Below are positions 54,232 through 63,356 of a DNA stretch of 64,000 bases, one piece after another; the first letter of the stretch is position 1, and each line of letters begins with the position of its first letter. A model generated the notes under the pieces. The model had not been told where the DNA came from. It saw only the letters and a list, made by a program, of their open reading frames with translations, and did not search any database. Origin of the DNA: Flavobacteriia bacterium 40-80. Lineage in GTDB: Bacteria > Bacteroidota > Bacteroidia > Flavobacteriales_D > Crocinitomicaceae. The translations under genes were made by a program, and so were the position numbers. The stretch is taken from assembly GCA_001899145.1 (NCBI GenBank), contig MKVF01000004.1, positions 1-64,000 on the forward strand, in the 5' to 3' direction.

Positions 54232-55593
54232 TTACCCCTTTTGTTTCTGTCCTGTTACCTGCAAATAAGTAGTAACCGCTAACTTATATTGCGTTTGTGC
54301 TTCTGTCAGTTTATCGGCTGTTTCAGTAACTAATGCCTGTGCTTCCAATAAATCAGATAAAGTAACTACACCACTATTGTAACCTGTTTGACTTACTTTC
54401 AGGTTTTCTTCGGCTTGTATTGCTGTTTCTTTCATAATGGCGATTTGCTTCCACGCTTCGTTTACATCTGTCCACGACTTTTCTATTTGCAGGTTCAATA
54501 AACCTTTGGTGTCCTCAAAGGTGTTTTCCGCAATGCGTTGTTTTATTTTATGTTCTTTGATGCTGTGAGAACCGCCCCACCAATCGGATATTGGAATAGA
54601 AAGGGAAACATAAGCCAATCCATTGGTAAAATTGTTCGCTCCTTTTTCCAACATATTGATATGATAACCTGCCAATCCAACTGCAACGGTGGGCATATAG
54701 TCGCCTGTTTTCATTTTAGTTTGTAATTGTGTGGCTTCTACCGATTTTTCCAACAACTGATATTCCGTTCTACCGCTTAATGCAATTTGGTTATCGGTGT
54801 AATATTGATTGGGGCTTTGGCTTACATCAATTACTTCCTGCAATATCAATGTGCTGTCATACGGTATTCCTATGGTTTGGCAGAATTGCATTGTTGCTAA
54901 TTTCTTTCCATTCAGCAATTTATTTTTATTGGCTTCTAATTCGCTTTGTTTGATTTGTACTTTCAGCACATCGTTTTTAATAATCAAACCCGATTTAAAA
55001 GCATCGTCCACTTGTTTGCGAATGTCTTTTAACAACAGTTCATATTTTTCAAGCGTTTTTTGTTTTTCCTGTAAGGAAATCAACAACCAATATTGTTGCT
55101 CGGTTTTAAGCAATATTTCGTTTTCGGTTAGTTGTTGCTGCTTTTCTTTCACATCTACATTCAGGGCTGCCAATTTGTTGCCTGTGCTTATTTTCCCGCC
55201 TGCGTAAATGGGTTGTGCGATATTCAGCACGCCTATTGCCGAACGTTGAAACATACTTAATTCCATTCCGGGAAAATAAGCAAACTGCGTAGCTGTGGGC
55301 AGGTTGGCAGGGTTACCGTCATATACAGGCAGGTTGCCGCCTTCCATATTGAACTCAATGATTGGATTGATTGCCTGCATACCAAAGACATTGGCACTTA
55401 CTTTCGGGAAATAGTTGGTGTAAGCATTTTTCTTTACCTGCTGTGCTGCTTCTGTTTCCAAAGCACTGTTTTGTAATGCTTTGTTATTCTTCAAAGCAAG
55501 AGCTTTGCTTTCTTCCAACGTGAGTGTTGTTTGGCTGTATGCGGTTGCTGATGTAACTACCGCAACTGCGATTATCATTATTATTTTTTTCAT
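54232..55593 (-). CDS. TolC family outer membrane efflux protein
   Basis: Outer-membrane channel of 453 residues with signal peptide (AVVTSATAYSQ-T). It has two TolC repeats rich in long helices: LTLEESKALALKNNKALQNSALETEAAQQVKK, LLKTEQQYWLLISLQEKQKTLEKYELLLKDIRKQVDDAFKSGLIIKNDVLKVQIKQSELE and, in the second, KGLLNLQIEKSWTDVNEAWKQI and VSQTGYNSGVVTLSDLLEAQ. It completes the tripartite pump with the adaptor and RND permease upstream. Its ATG overlaps the patatin-like gene's stop by 4 bases. Confidence 0.94.
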   Translation of the reverse strand: MKKIIMIIAVAVVTSATAYSQTTLTLEESKALALKNNKALQNSALETEAAQQVKKNAYTNYFPKVSANVFGMQAINPIIEFNMEGGNLPVYDGNPANLPTATQFAYFPGMELSMFQRSAIGVLNIAQPIYAGGKISTGNKLAALNVDVKEKQQQLTENEILLKTEQQYWLLISLQEKQKTLEKYELLLKDIRKQVDDAFKSGLIIKNDVLKVQIKQSELEANKNKLLNGKKLATMQFCQTIGIPYDSTLILQEVIDVSQSPNQYYTDNQIALSGRTEYQLLEKSVEATQLQTKMKTGDYMPTVAVGLAGYHINMLEKGANNFTNGLAYVSLSIPISDWWGGSHSIKEHKIKQRIAENTFEDTKGLLNLQIEKSWTDVNEAWKQIAIMKETAIQAEENLKVSQTGYNSGVVTLSDLLEAQALVTETADKLTEAQTQYKLAVTTYLQVTGQKQKG

Positions 55594-56375
55594 CCTTGTA
55601 TATTTTTTTTAATTGTCAATAATTCTTTTTCAAATGTTTGGGCATATTCATAACCGAACTGATAGATTTCGTCTGCTTTATTGATGTCAAATGTGCCGAA
55701 GCGATTGATTTCATCGGGTTGCATATACACATCACAGTTACTGCTGGCATCTGCTTTTATACTTGACGTAGTAATACGGATAATTCTGCCTACTATTTCC
55801 TTATAGCCCAATTTGCCTTCTGCCCTGTTAATGGGATTGATATTTACTCCTATGCTGTTATTACAGGTTGCTTTTATCTGTTCTACAGGGAAATTATTGA
55901 GCAAGCCTCCATCACACAGATAGGTGTCTTCCCCGTACAGTACAGGCTGAAAGACCAACGGAAAGCAGCAGGAGGCTTTTACCGCAAAGGATAGTGACCC
56001 TTGATTGAATATTAAGGGCTTAGAATTTGTCAAATCAGTAACAGAAACATACAAAGGAATTTTCAATGCTTCAAAACTGTCGTGAGGGATGTACTTTTTT
56101 ATGATTTTTTCAAATATAGCCGTGCTGAATATCCCACCATTCCTTGCTGATATATCAGAATAACTGAAAAATTTTTCTTTTTTGGCGAAGCTGAAAATTT
56201 CAAGTGGTGCATATCCCGCAGCGATAAACGAACCTACCAATGCACCTGCACTTGCTCCTGAAACGGCATCCAATTCAATTTGTAATTCTTTCAAATACTG
56301 CAAGACCCCCAAATGTGCAATACCCCTAAATCCTCCTCCGGAGAGTGTAATGCCTGTTTTGTTATTCACTATCAT
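55590..56375 (-). CDS. patatin-like phospholipase
   Basis: Patatin-family acyl hydrolase of 261 residues with the oxyanion loop GITLSGGGFRGIAHLGVL (GGGxRG), the nucleophile Ser42 in GASAG, and the catalytic Asp155 in LCDGGLLNNFP: the Ser-Asp dyad is intact. No signal peptide, so it is probably cytoplasmic or membrane-associated. It sits between the RND permease and TolC genes, 10 bases after the first and overlapping the second. Its role may be membrane-lipid remodelling linked to efflux (inference). Confidence 0.93.
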   Translation of the reverse strand: MIVNNKTGITLSGGGFRGIAHLGVLQYLKELQIELDAVSGASAGALVGSFIAAGYAPLEIFSFAKKEKFFSYSDISARNGGIFSTAIFEKIIKKYIPHDSFEALKIPLYVSVTDLTNSKPLIFNQGSLSFAVKASCCFPLVFQPVLYGEDTYLCDGGLLNNFPVEQIKATCNNSIGVNINPINRAEGKLGYKEIVGRIIRITTSSIKADASSNCDVYMQPDEINRFGTFDINKADEIYQFGYEYAQTFEKELLTIKKNIQG

Positions 56376-56385
56376 CTCTTAATTT

Positions 56386-59300
56386 TTAAGCGTAATTCTT
56401 TTTTAATAATTGATTGTACATTACAGGTATCATATACAGCGTGAGTATCATTGATACCAATAATCCGAAACACACCACCGCCCCAAGCGGTCCCCAAAGG
56501 GTAGAGCCGCTTACAATCATCGGCACAACACCAACGGCTGCCGCAAATGATGTCAGGAAAATGGGTCGCATTCTGCGTTTTCCTGCTGCTATGGCGGCTT
56601 CGGAAAGCGACATTCCGCTTTTGCTTCTCAATTCTTCGGCATAATCAATCAGGATGATACCGTTGCGGACTACAATACCCATAAGGCTCATGATGCCTAA
56701 GAAGGAAGTTAAACCAAACGGATAACCTGTAATAATCAGTCCTAATGCTGCACCCAAGAAACTCAACGGCATGGTCATCATTACCAGGAAAACCAGTTTT
56801 GGTTTTTTGAATTGAAACAACAGGATAAAGAAGATAAGCATTACACCTGCAAACAATGCTTTCGCAAGTGGTATGTAATTTTCAACTTCGTTTTCCTGTT
56901 CCCCGCCATAGCTTAGCATAATTTGTTCGCCCTTGCCTATTTTGTTGATTTCAGGTTTTAACTCCGACAATACTTTGTAAGGCAGTACGCCACGCTTTAC
57001 ATCAGCACGAACCGTAATTGTTCTTGTGCCGTTTCTGCGGATAATTTGCCCCTCGCTCCAATCATTGGTAATACTTGTTGCAATTTGTCTTACGGGAACG
57101 GTTGCACCTGTTAATGGCGATGTTACGTTTTGATTGGCAATATCATCAAAGCCGTTTTTTTGCTCGGTTTCATTTACCAATTTTACGCTTATAGGATAAT
57201 CGTTTTCCCATATTGTACCAACAGGCATACCCGAAAAACCTGCCGCTAACGAAGTGGCAACAATACCTTTGGTTAATCCCAATCGGTTAGCGGTTTCATT
57301 GTTTATCTGAACGCTTATGCCTTGTCGTGGATTTAGGTAATCGGTTCTTGCCCAAATAACATTTTCGTTCTTTTCCATTACGGTTTTTACCTGCTGTGCT
57401 AATGTTTTGATAGTGTCTATATTGTCCCCACTAATATGCACTTCAATAGGTGCTGTGGTACTCAACAGGTCTAATTGTTTCATTCGCACATACGCATTCG
57501 GAAACAAGTTTCTGTACTTTGTTTCGTATTCGTTCAATAGAGCAAAGGCATCATCTGCCGTTTGTGTATTAACGACTAATTGAGCATAATTTTTTGACGG
57601 AAAATTGGGTGCATAAGTGGTATGAAAGCGGGGCGAGCTTGTGCCTACAAATGCTGCAACATTTACCACTCGTTTGTCTTTCATCAGCATTTGTTCCAAG
57701 CTGTCGGAAACAAAAGCGGTTTGTTCTAATGTGCTGCCTTCGGGCAAATAAATTTCTACCGCAAATTGATTGCGTTCCACTTTTGGGAACAACTGACGTG
57801 GTACTAATGCAAGTATAACACCGCCTAACACTATTGAAACAACACCTATCAGGATAGTTGTTTTAGGAATACGAAAAGCCCATTCTAATGTACGGTCATA
57901 AACTGCCTGTACACTATCCAACAATGATTTTTTCTTCTTTTTGCCTTCATCTTTTTTAATTCCTTTTTTGATAAACACATAGCTCATATAAGGCACAAGC
58001 AAACAGGCTATCAGCAATGATGTAATTAATGCTACACCAATGGTTATAGGCAATGAACCTACAAAGTCGCCCACCATTCCGTCAAGAAAAAACACCATAG
58101 GGATATAGGTAGCGATGATTGCCATTGTTGCCGAGAAAACAGGAACAAAAAGTTCTTTGGTACTTTTCCAAGCTGCGTCCCAGGGATTTTCTTTGTGGTC
58201 TAATTTTTCAATGTGTCCGTCCAATACTACAATGGCATTGTCCACTACCATACCCAAAACCACAATCAAACCTGCCAATGAAACCGTGTGCAGTTCTACA
58301 CCTAAAGCATACAAAATACCAATGGTTATGAAAATTGAAATCGGAATGGTTGCCCCTGCAATGGCTGCCACACGGAAAGGAAGCAATAACATTGTTACAA
58401 TAATTACGGCAATAATGGCTATACAAAACTCACTTAAAAAATGCGTAATGGAATGTTCTACCGCTTGCGGCATATCGGCAATTTTAGCCACCTGCACATC
58501 AGGTGAAATTTTGCCTTTCAAAGTGTGTAAAGTTTCATCTACCGTTTTGCCAAACTCAACAATGTTGTTGCCGGGTTGCATTTCCAACGAAATCAACAGG
58601 CTGTTTGCACCGTTGTTTTTAATGTAAGCATCGGGCTTTGGATATTCACGAACTACACGGGCTATATCTTTTACACGGATAACATTTCCTGTCGGGTCAG
58701 TATAAACGATTTGGTTTTTTATGTCTTCTTCCGAATGGTAAGTAGCGGGAATGTGTATCGGTGTAATCAACGCCCCATTGTCCAACTCCCCACCATAATA
58801 CACCGAGCCTTCCAACTGTGCTGCCGCCAACACACTCATTGGTTTTACGCCATAGTAAGCTAATTTATCATTGTCGGGGTAAATAGTAATCTGTTCCTGC
58901 GTTAAGCCAAAGTGTTTTACTTTTGAAACTGCTTTTATTTTTCGCAATTCGGTTTCAATAATTTTTAATTCACGGTCAAGTTCCTTATAGGTTTTACTAT
59001 CAGATTGTACCGTAAGCAAAATAGCTGATGTGTTACCAAAATCATTGTTGGCTATCAGTGCTAAAACCTGTGGTGGCAGTTCCATTTTCAGGTTGTTTAA
59101 GCCGAATTTTATTTTATCCCAAAAAGCATCAGGGTCTTTTACATTGTTGTTTACTTCCACAAACACAATCAACATTCCCTCTTTGGAAATGGAATAGGTT
59201 TTTTCCCTGTTTACTTCTTCAAAGCCATACAAGAAACTTTCTACTTTGGTGGCTAATTGTTCTTCTACCTGTTCGGAATTAGCACCGGGATAAACACCTA

Positions 59301-59457
59301 CAATCAGTCCCTGACGAATAGTAAATTCGGGAAACTCATTTCTCGGCATTACTATCAGTGAAAACACGCCAAACAGTACGAAAACAGATGTAATGATTAT
59401 GGCTATCTGCTTATGCTTCATAGCCAATTCTATGATATTGAAATTCTTCTTTGTCAT
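56386..59457 (-). CDS. RND family efflux permease
   Basis: Inner-membrane proton-driven exporter of 1023 residues (HAE/AcrB-like size). Twelve membrane helices are expected, with two large periplasmic loops; visible landmarks are IAIIITSVFVLFGVFSLIV (helix 1), GLIVVLGMVVDNAIVVLDGHIE in helix 4 (the first Asp conserved, the second replaced by Asn, common in this phylum), and SFLGIMSLMGIVVRNGIILIDYAEELR and AAGKRRMRPIFLTSFAAAVGVVP in the second half. It works with the adaptor and TolC proteins of the same operon. Substrates are unknown; drug or bile/fatty-acid export is plausible given the TetR control and patatin. Confidence 0.95.
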   Translation of the reverse strand: MTKKNFNIIELAMKHKQIAIIITSVFVLFGVFSLIVMPRNEFPEFTIRQGLIVGVYPGANSEQVEEQLATKVESFLYGFEEVNREKTYSISKEGMLIVFVEVNNNVKDPDAFWDKIKFGLNNLKMELPPQVLALIANNDFGNTSAILLTVQSDSKTYKELDRELKIIETELRKIKAVSKVKHFGLTQEQITIYPDNDKLAYYGVKPMSVLAAAQLEGSVYYGGELDNGALITPIHIPATYHSEEDIKNQIVYTDPTGNVIRVKDIARVVREYPKPDAYIKNNGANSLLISLEMQPGNNIVEFGKTVDETLHTLKGKISPDVQVAKIADMPQAVEHSITHFLSEFCIAIIAVIIVTMLLLPFRVAAIAGATIPISIFITIGILYALGVELHTVSLAGLIVVLGMVVDNAIVVLDGHIEKLDHKENPWDAAWKSTKELFVPVFSATMAIIATYIPMVFFLDGMVGDFVGSLPITIGVALITSLLIACLLVPYMSYVFIKKGIKKDEGKKKKKSLLDSVQAVYDRTLEWAFRIPKTTILIGVVSIVLGGVILALVPRQLFPKVERNQFAVEIYLPEGSTLEQTAFVSDSLEQMLMKDKRVVNVAAFVGTSSPRFHTTYAPNFPSKNYAQLVVNTQTADDAFALLNEYETKYRNLFPNAYVRMKQLDLLSTTAPIEVHISGDNIDTIKTLAQQVKTVMEKNENVIWARTDYLNPRQGISVQINNETANRLGLTKGIVATSLAAGFSGMPVGTIWENDYPISVKLVNETEQKNGFDDIANQNVTSPLTGATVPVRQIATSITNDWSEGQIIRRNGTRTITVRADVKRGVLPYKVLSELKPEINKIGKGEQIMLSYGGEQENEVENYIPLAKALFAGVMLIFFILLFQFKKPKLVFLVMMTMPLSFLGAALGLIITGYPFGLTSFLGIMSLMGIVVRNGIILIDYAEELRSKSGMSLSEAAIAAGKRRMRPIFLTSFAAAVGVVPMIVSGSTLWGPLGAVVCFGLLVSMILTLYMIPVMYNQLLKKNYA

Positions 59458-59459
59458 AA

Positions 59460-60488
59460 TTACTGAATGATTTTAACAGGTGTACCGTTGTTTAATTTTT
59501 GCTGTCCTGAAATGATGATGTTTGCGTTTTGTGGCACTTCGCCCTGTATCAAAACTTTGTTGTCAATCAAGGCAATGGTTTGTACAGGTATTTTTTCGGC
59601 TTGTCCGTTTTTTTCAACGTACATAAATTGATTGCCTTTTACATCTTTTTGCAGTGCCTTACTGGAAACCAATAATCCTGAACGGTTGTCTTTTGCCGTA
59701 GTCTGAACGGAACAAATCATTCCGGGCTTTATATCGCCTGTGCTGTTTTGCACTTCTATTTTTACAGGATAAGTATGTGATAGCACATCAGCCAAAACGC
59801 CGATTTCCTTTACCGTTCCTGTAACAGTTTTATTTATGGCATTGATAGTTATTTGAGCGGTTTCACCCTTTTTGAACAGGCTTATTTCGTTTTCGGAAAC
59901 AGGAATTTTAATGTAAACCGATTGGATATTCAGCAATTCCAAAACGGTTGTTGCGGGTATTACATTCATGCCTGCCTGCACATATTTTTTGCCTAATACC
60001 CCGCTTGCAGGTGCATATAAGCTGCAATCACTAATGCCTTTTTGTGCTATGGCTACGGCTGCTTTTGCCTGTGCCAGGCCTGTTTCCACCTCCACCCATT
60101 TTATTTCGGGAAGTGTGCCGTTGTCTTTCATCGGTTTCATTCTCCGGTAAGCATCCTCTGCCTGTTGTCGGCTTGCTAATGCTGCCTGATAAGCATTTTG
60201 AGCATTGGAAGCATTGACCTTTGCCAATAACTGCCCTTTGCGTACTGCCTGTCCTTCATCTGCAAAAATTTCCGTTATTGTTCCCATTGTGGCAAAGCTC
60301 AAAGCCGTTGTTTGTTGCGCTTCTACCGTACCCGAATAGCCCGATTGGATAAGGCCGGTGTAGCTTGCGGGCTGTTCCGTTTGAACATTGATTACATGGT
60401 TGTTTTCTGCGGTTTGCTCATTCTCTTTGTGAGAGCAGCTTGCCAGTACAAGTATTCCCGCTACCGCTAAATGATTTACTTTACTCAT
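59460..60488 (-). CDS. RND efflux periplasmic adaptor (lipoprotein)
   Basis: Membrane fusion protein of 342 residues. ATG 60488 was chosen (MSKVNHLAVAGILVLASC, lipobox with Cys18); the frame is open to 60572, but those 28 extra residues cross the operator at 60518-60538 and lack signal features. The lipoyl halves (TALSFATMGTITEIFADEGQAVRKGQLLAKVN and CSLYAPASGVLGKKYVQAGMNVIPATTVLELLN), helical hairpin (QNAYQAALASRQQAEDAYRRM) and beta-barrel (YIKIPVSENEISLFKKGETAQITINA) are all present. It links pump to TolC. Confidence 0.95.
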   Translation of the reverse strand: MSKVNHLAVAGILVLASCSHKENEQTAENNHVINVQTEQPASYTGLIQSGYSGTVEAQQTTALSFATMGTITEIFADEGQAVRKGQLLAKVNASNAQNAYQAALASRQQAEDAYRRMKPMKDNGTLPEIKWVEVETGLAQAKAAVAIAQKGISDCSLYAPASGVLGKKYVQAGMNVIPATTVLELLNIQSVYIKIPVSENEISLFKKGETAQITINAINKTVTGTVKEIGVLADVLSHTYPVKIEVQNSTGDIKPGMICSVQTTAKDNRSGLLVSSKALQKDVKGNQFMYVEKNGQAEKIPVQTIALIDNKVLIQGEVPQNANIIISGQQKLNNGTPVKIIQ

Positions 60489-60517
60489 TGTCTTGTTTTT
60501 TTTAAAATATACTATTC

Positions 60518-60538
60518 GACTAAATACGTTTTTTGGTC
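60518..60538. promoter_or_regulatory. TetR operator, copy 2 (adaptor promoter)
   Basis: Imperfect palindrome GACTAAA-N7-TTTGGTC with ACGT in the spacer centre, 29 bases before the adaptor ATG. It agrees with the copy at 61193-61213 at 19 of 21 positions. It lies just downstream of the tetR gene, in the gap before the efflux genes. Confidence 0.85.
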
Positions 60539-60584
60539 TATTTTTGTTTAAAAAAAATGCTTTGGGAAGCATCGTTGTTGTAGG

Positions 60585-61178
60585 TTATCTGCCGATACCT
60601 TTGATAAGGATTTCAACCAGCATCCCTGCTTTATCTGCCAAAGCCTTATTTTTGTTATGGGCGATGATGTCCATTTCCACACCTCTGATGCAGCTTACTA
60701 AAAGTTCGCTTAATGTATTTATTTCGGGTGTGATATCGTTTGTGAATAGCTTACTTTCAACGCCTTTTGTCAAAATAAAACCGATCAGCTTCCTTTCTCC
60801 ATTGTCGTACCTGTTTCGCAGGTTAGTAAACTCTTTATTAAGCCTACCCTGTAAATCATTTTCAATCGCAAAGCTGTACAGGTTGGCTTTATCCCTTAAT
60901 GTTTTGACTTTCGTTACAATGTATGCTTTCAGCATACTGATTGCATCTGCCTGTTTATTAACGGCAGTTTTTACGGTTTGGAAAAACTCGTCTATTTCAA
61001 GGTTAATAACCCTGTCAAATATTTCTTCCTTGTCTTTGAAATAATAATACAAGGTGCTTTTGCTTTTACCCGCAGCTTTGGCAATATCTTCCATTGTGGT
61101 TTTTTTCAAACCATACTGTTGCATTAGTTTTTTAGCACCATTTATGATGTCTTGCTCAATAATTTCTTCTTTCCTCAT
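60585..61178 (-). CDS. TetR family transcriptional regulator
   Basis: Repressor of 197 residues. The N-terminal helix-turn-helix reads DIINGAKKLMQQYGLKKTTMEDIAKAAGKSKSTLYYYFKDKEEIFDRVI (residues 8-57), the classic TetR core. The remaining helical part is the ligand-binding and dimer domain. It is first in the efflux operon, 96 bases before the adaptor start. Two near-identical palindromes, at its own promoter and before the adaptor gene, are its likely operators, giving autoregulation and control of the pump. Confidence 0.96.
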   Translation of the reverse strand: MRKEEIIEQDIINGAKKLMQQYGLKKTTMEDIAKAAGKSKSTLYYYFKDKEEIFDRVINLEIDEFFQTVKTAVNKQADAISMLKAYIVTKVKTLRDKANLYSFAIENDLQGRLNKEFTNLRNRYDNGERKLIGFILTKGVESKLFTNDITPEINTLSELLVSCIRGVEMDIIAHNKNKALADKAGMLVEILIKGIGR

Positions 61179-61192
61179 CTATCACACCTTTT

Positions 61193-61213
61193 GACTAAAA
61201 ACGTATTTTGGTC
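61193..61213. promoter_or_regulatory. TetR operator, copy 1 (tetR promoter)
   Basis: GACTAAA-N7-TTTGGTC palindrome with central ACGT, 14 bases upstream of the tetR start codon. It has the size and symmetry of a TetR dimer site. Confidence 0.85.
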
Positions 61214-61376
61214 AGCAAATATAGAAACAGTTTTTTAATTGTGCAAATTTTTTTTCTTGGTTGTGAAAAATTGATTGATTTAATTGATGTATTTATCTAC
61301 TGCATTGTAATACCGAAGTTGGTTTTATTCTTCTGTACTGCTGTTTTCAAAACAATCAATTATCACACATTAGTAA

Positions 61377-62378
61377 TCAACTCAACCGTTTGAAACCAAT
61401 AAAAAGGGCTTCGCCTTTTGCCGTAAATTTCAGGCGTTTGTTGAGAAAATTGTAATCGGGGTGGGTTATCATATAATCTGCAAGGGGAATAGCGGTGCTG
61501 AATTTCTTTACTTCGCTCTTGGCTTTCAGGATAAGGGCAGACAAGTAAGCGGCTTTTGCTGCGGACACCTGTGCTTCCAAAAATTCAAACTCCCCTACAA
61601 AATACAAAGTGCCTGAACTGATTAACGCCTGTATGAATTTCGGCAAACTTTGCTTTTTCATCATCGGTTTTCAAAATGTCTTTTTTGGCTATGAGCAAAG
61701 CGGTTTCAATAGTGTCGTGTAGCACCTGTTCAACGGTTTGAATGTTACGTTCGGGACGATAAGCAATTTCTTCATCGGCAGTTTTCAGGTACGATTTTTT
61801 TTACGGTGGCAATATCATTCAGCAAATCAAACAGGTTTCCAATATCAAAAAGTTGCTTCAAAATTTCCTTTTCCTTTTTAAGTTTGCAACAGCCATTCCG
61901 TTTGTAAAGGAAGTTCTACTAATTGCGGATAGTGATTTTCGGCAAAAAGAATGTCTAATAAAATTTCTCTTTCGGGATTAGATATTATATGCCCCTCTTT
62001 GTTTTTGTTGGCAAAATTGGAAGTGTAAATAAACTTATAATGTGCTTTGGGAATACCGTTTTGATAGCTTCGCTTTTCGTCTAATTCCATTCTCACAAAC
62101 GCACTTGTTTCAGCGATTTTTGAAAGGTGTTTTTCCAATGCTTCCCTTGTAATGTCGGGACTGATGATAATGTCAATATCCACCGAAAAACGTTTGGGCT
62201 CGTTCATCAGTAAAATTAAACTCATTCCTCCTTTGAAGATAAAGGGTAGGTCAGTCAGCTTTAATTGTTCCAACAGATACAAAGCATAAATCATACTTTC
62301 CATTAAAGCAGGGTCGTTGGTGTATTTCTTACATTTTTCAGCAATCCAATCGGCTGAAAGTGTTTTTACGTCAATCAT
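61377..62378 (-). pseudogene. AbiEii/AbiGii-type nucleotidyltransferase toxin, frameshifted
   Basis: Toxin component of an AbiE abortive-infection (type IV toxin-antitoxin-like) pair. The intact N-terminal 166 residues hold the nucleotidyltransferase motif: FIFKGGMSLILLM (Gly50-Gly51-x-Ser53) and RFSVDIDIII (Asp67 and Asp69). After WLLQ the frame breaks. The rest of the protein is readable in other frames (LKKEKEILKQLFDIGNLFDLL; SYLKTADEEIAYRPERNIQT; EFEFLEAQVSAAKAAYLSALI) to 61377, about 333 residues in all. Three single-base gains in homopolymers (61883-61885, 61795-61802, 61599-61602) would restore it if corrected. They may be decay or sequencing error. Confidence 0.75.
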
Positions 62379-63125
62379 TCAATATATTTTTTGGAATATC
62401 GGTGTTGTCATTAAAAAACTGTTTTAATTCAAGGTCTTTTCTTCTTCGCTTTGCGTAATGAAACAGTTTGGTAAAATCAATAGCATAACGATTGTAAGAA
62501 TTGTTTACGATGTGAACCAACTCGCTGCCCTGAAAAGTGGTAAACAATTTTTTGTCGGAATACAAATCCACAATCAGTTTTTCAAGTGTAGTGGTCGTAA
62601 CCTTGTTTACTTTCTGTACAGGCGATTTGGAAACCAACGGCAGCAAAACAATCGGATTTTTGCTTTCGTAGATGTATCGTTCTATTTCCTTTTCTTCGGG
62701 CTGAATAAAAATGTCGCCCGATTTTTGTTCTTTCAAAAAATCGTAAACAGGCTCTAACGCTTCTTTTTCCATTTGCATAATGGTAACAGCTTTGGCAGGA
62801 ATATGAAGCATAAATTCGCTGACGATTTGGGTTGTCCAAATACAAAATTTGAGCGTAGGAAACTGCTTTTCAATTTTGGTGTAAATTTTCTGTTCTGACT
62901 TATCTATGCCGGGTTGAAAAACAGGTTTGAACGCCAACGTAAACAACCCACGAGAAACGGAAGTGATAATTTGCTGCTCTTTGAGATTGAAGATAACCCA
63001 CCTGAATGTTGTTTCTTTCAAATCGGGCTTCAACTGCTTGTAAAAGGCATACGGTTCCGCTCTTGAAAAAGATTGCCTTTTTCAAAATGCTTTTTAAGTT
63101 GTTGATGTATCTTGTCTTTTACCAC
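62371..63125 (-). pseudogene. AbiEi-like antitoxin (DUF6577 type), frameshifted near its start
   Basis: Partner of the toxin gene, overlapping it by 8 bases. The open part (from 63033) has 220 residues: LKETTFRWVIFNLKEQQIITSVSRGLFTL (winged-helix-like), LEKLIVDLYSDKKLFTTFQGSELVHIV and a basic C-terminus. It resembles the AbiEi/DUF6577 antitoxins common in Bacteroidota. The N-terminus continues upstream in another frame (DKIHQQLKKHFEKGNLF, then SRAEPYAFYKQLKPD) from a GTG at 63125, needing one T more in a five-T run (63066-63070). I take this as one gene with a single-base deletion. Confidence 0.7.
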
Positions 63126-63137
63126 AATTTTACCTGA

Positions 63138-63356
63138 TTTCGGGACAAGATTACTGTTAAACCTGAGAAAATTTCTTTTAAAGAGGAAATTTCTTTTCCT
63201 GTTGACAAGTTATCGTCAGACGAAATTCAGACTTGGTTTCCTAAACCATATTATGAAATTAGTAATGGCAAGGCAATAGCAATTTATGGCAATTATGTGG
63301 AAGACTTATTTAAACTTAAACAACAAACAATATTAAAAGCAAGAGGAATATATTAA
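63138..63356 (+). pseudogene. C-terminal fragment of an unknown gene
   Basis: Frame without a start codon: after an in-frame TGA at 63135 it reads FRDKITVKPEKISFKEEISF, then PVDKLSSDEIQTWFPKPYYE, then ISNGKAIAIYGNYVEDLFKL to a TAA at 63356. The sequence looks like genuine protein (about 72 residues, no low complexity) but has no beginning, so it is probably the tail of a gene broken by the adjacent AbiE/efflux segment or by deletion. The family is not recognised. Confidence 0.5.

Noticed and set aside
58115-58627. Open frame of 170 codons on the + strand inside the RND permease gene
   Set aside because: Exactly opposite conserved membrane-helix codons, with Thr/Met/Cys-rich translation typical of antisense to hydrophobic segments.
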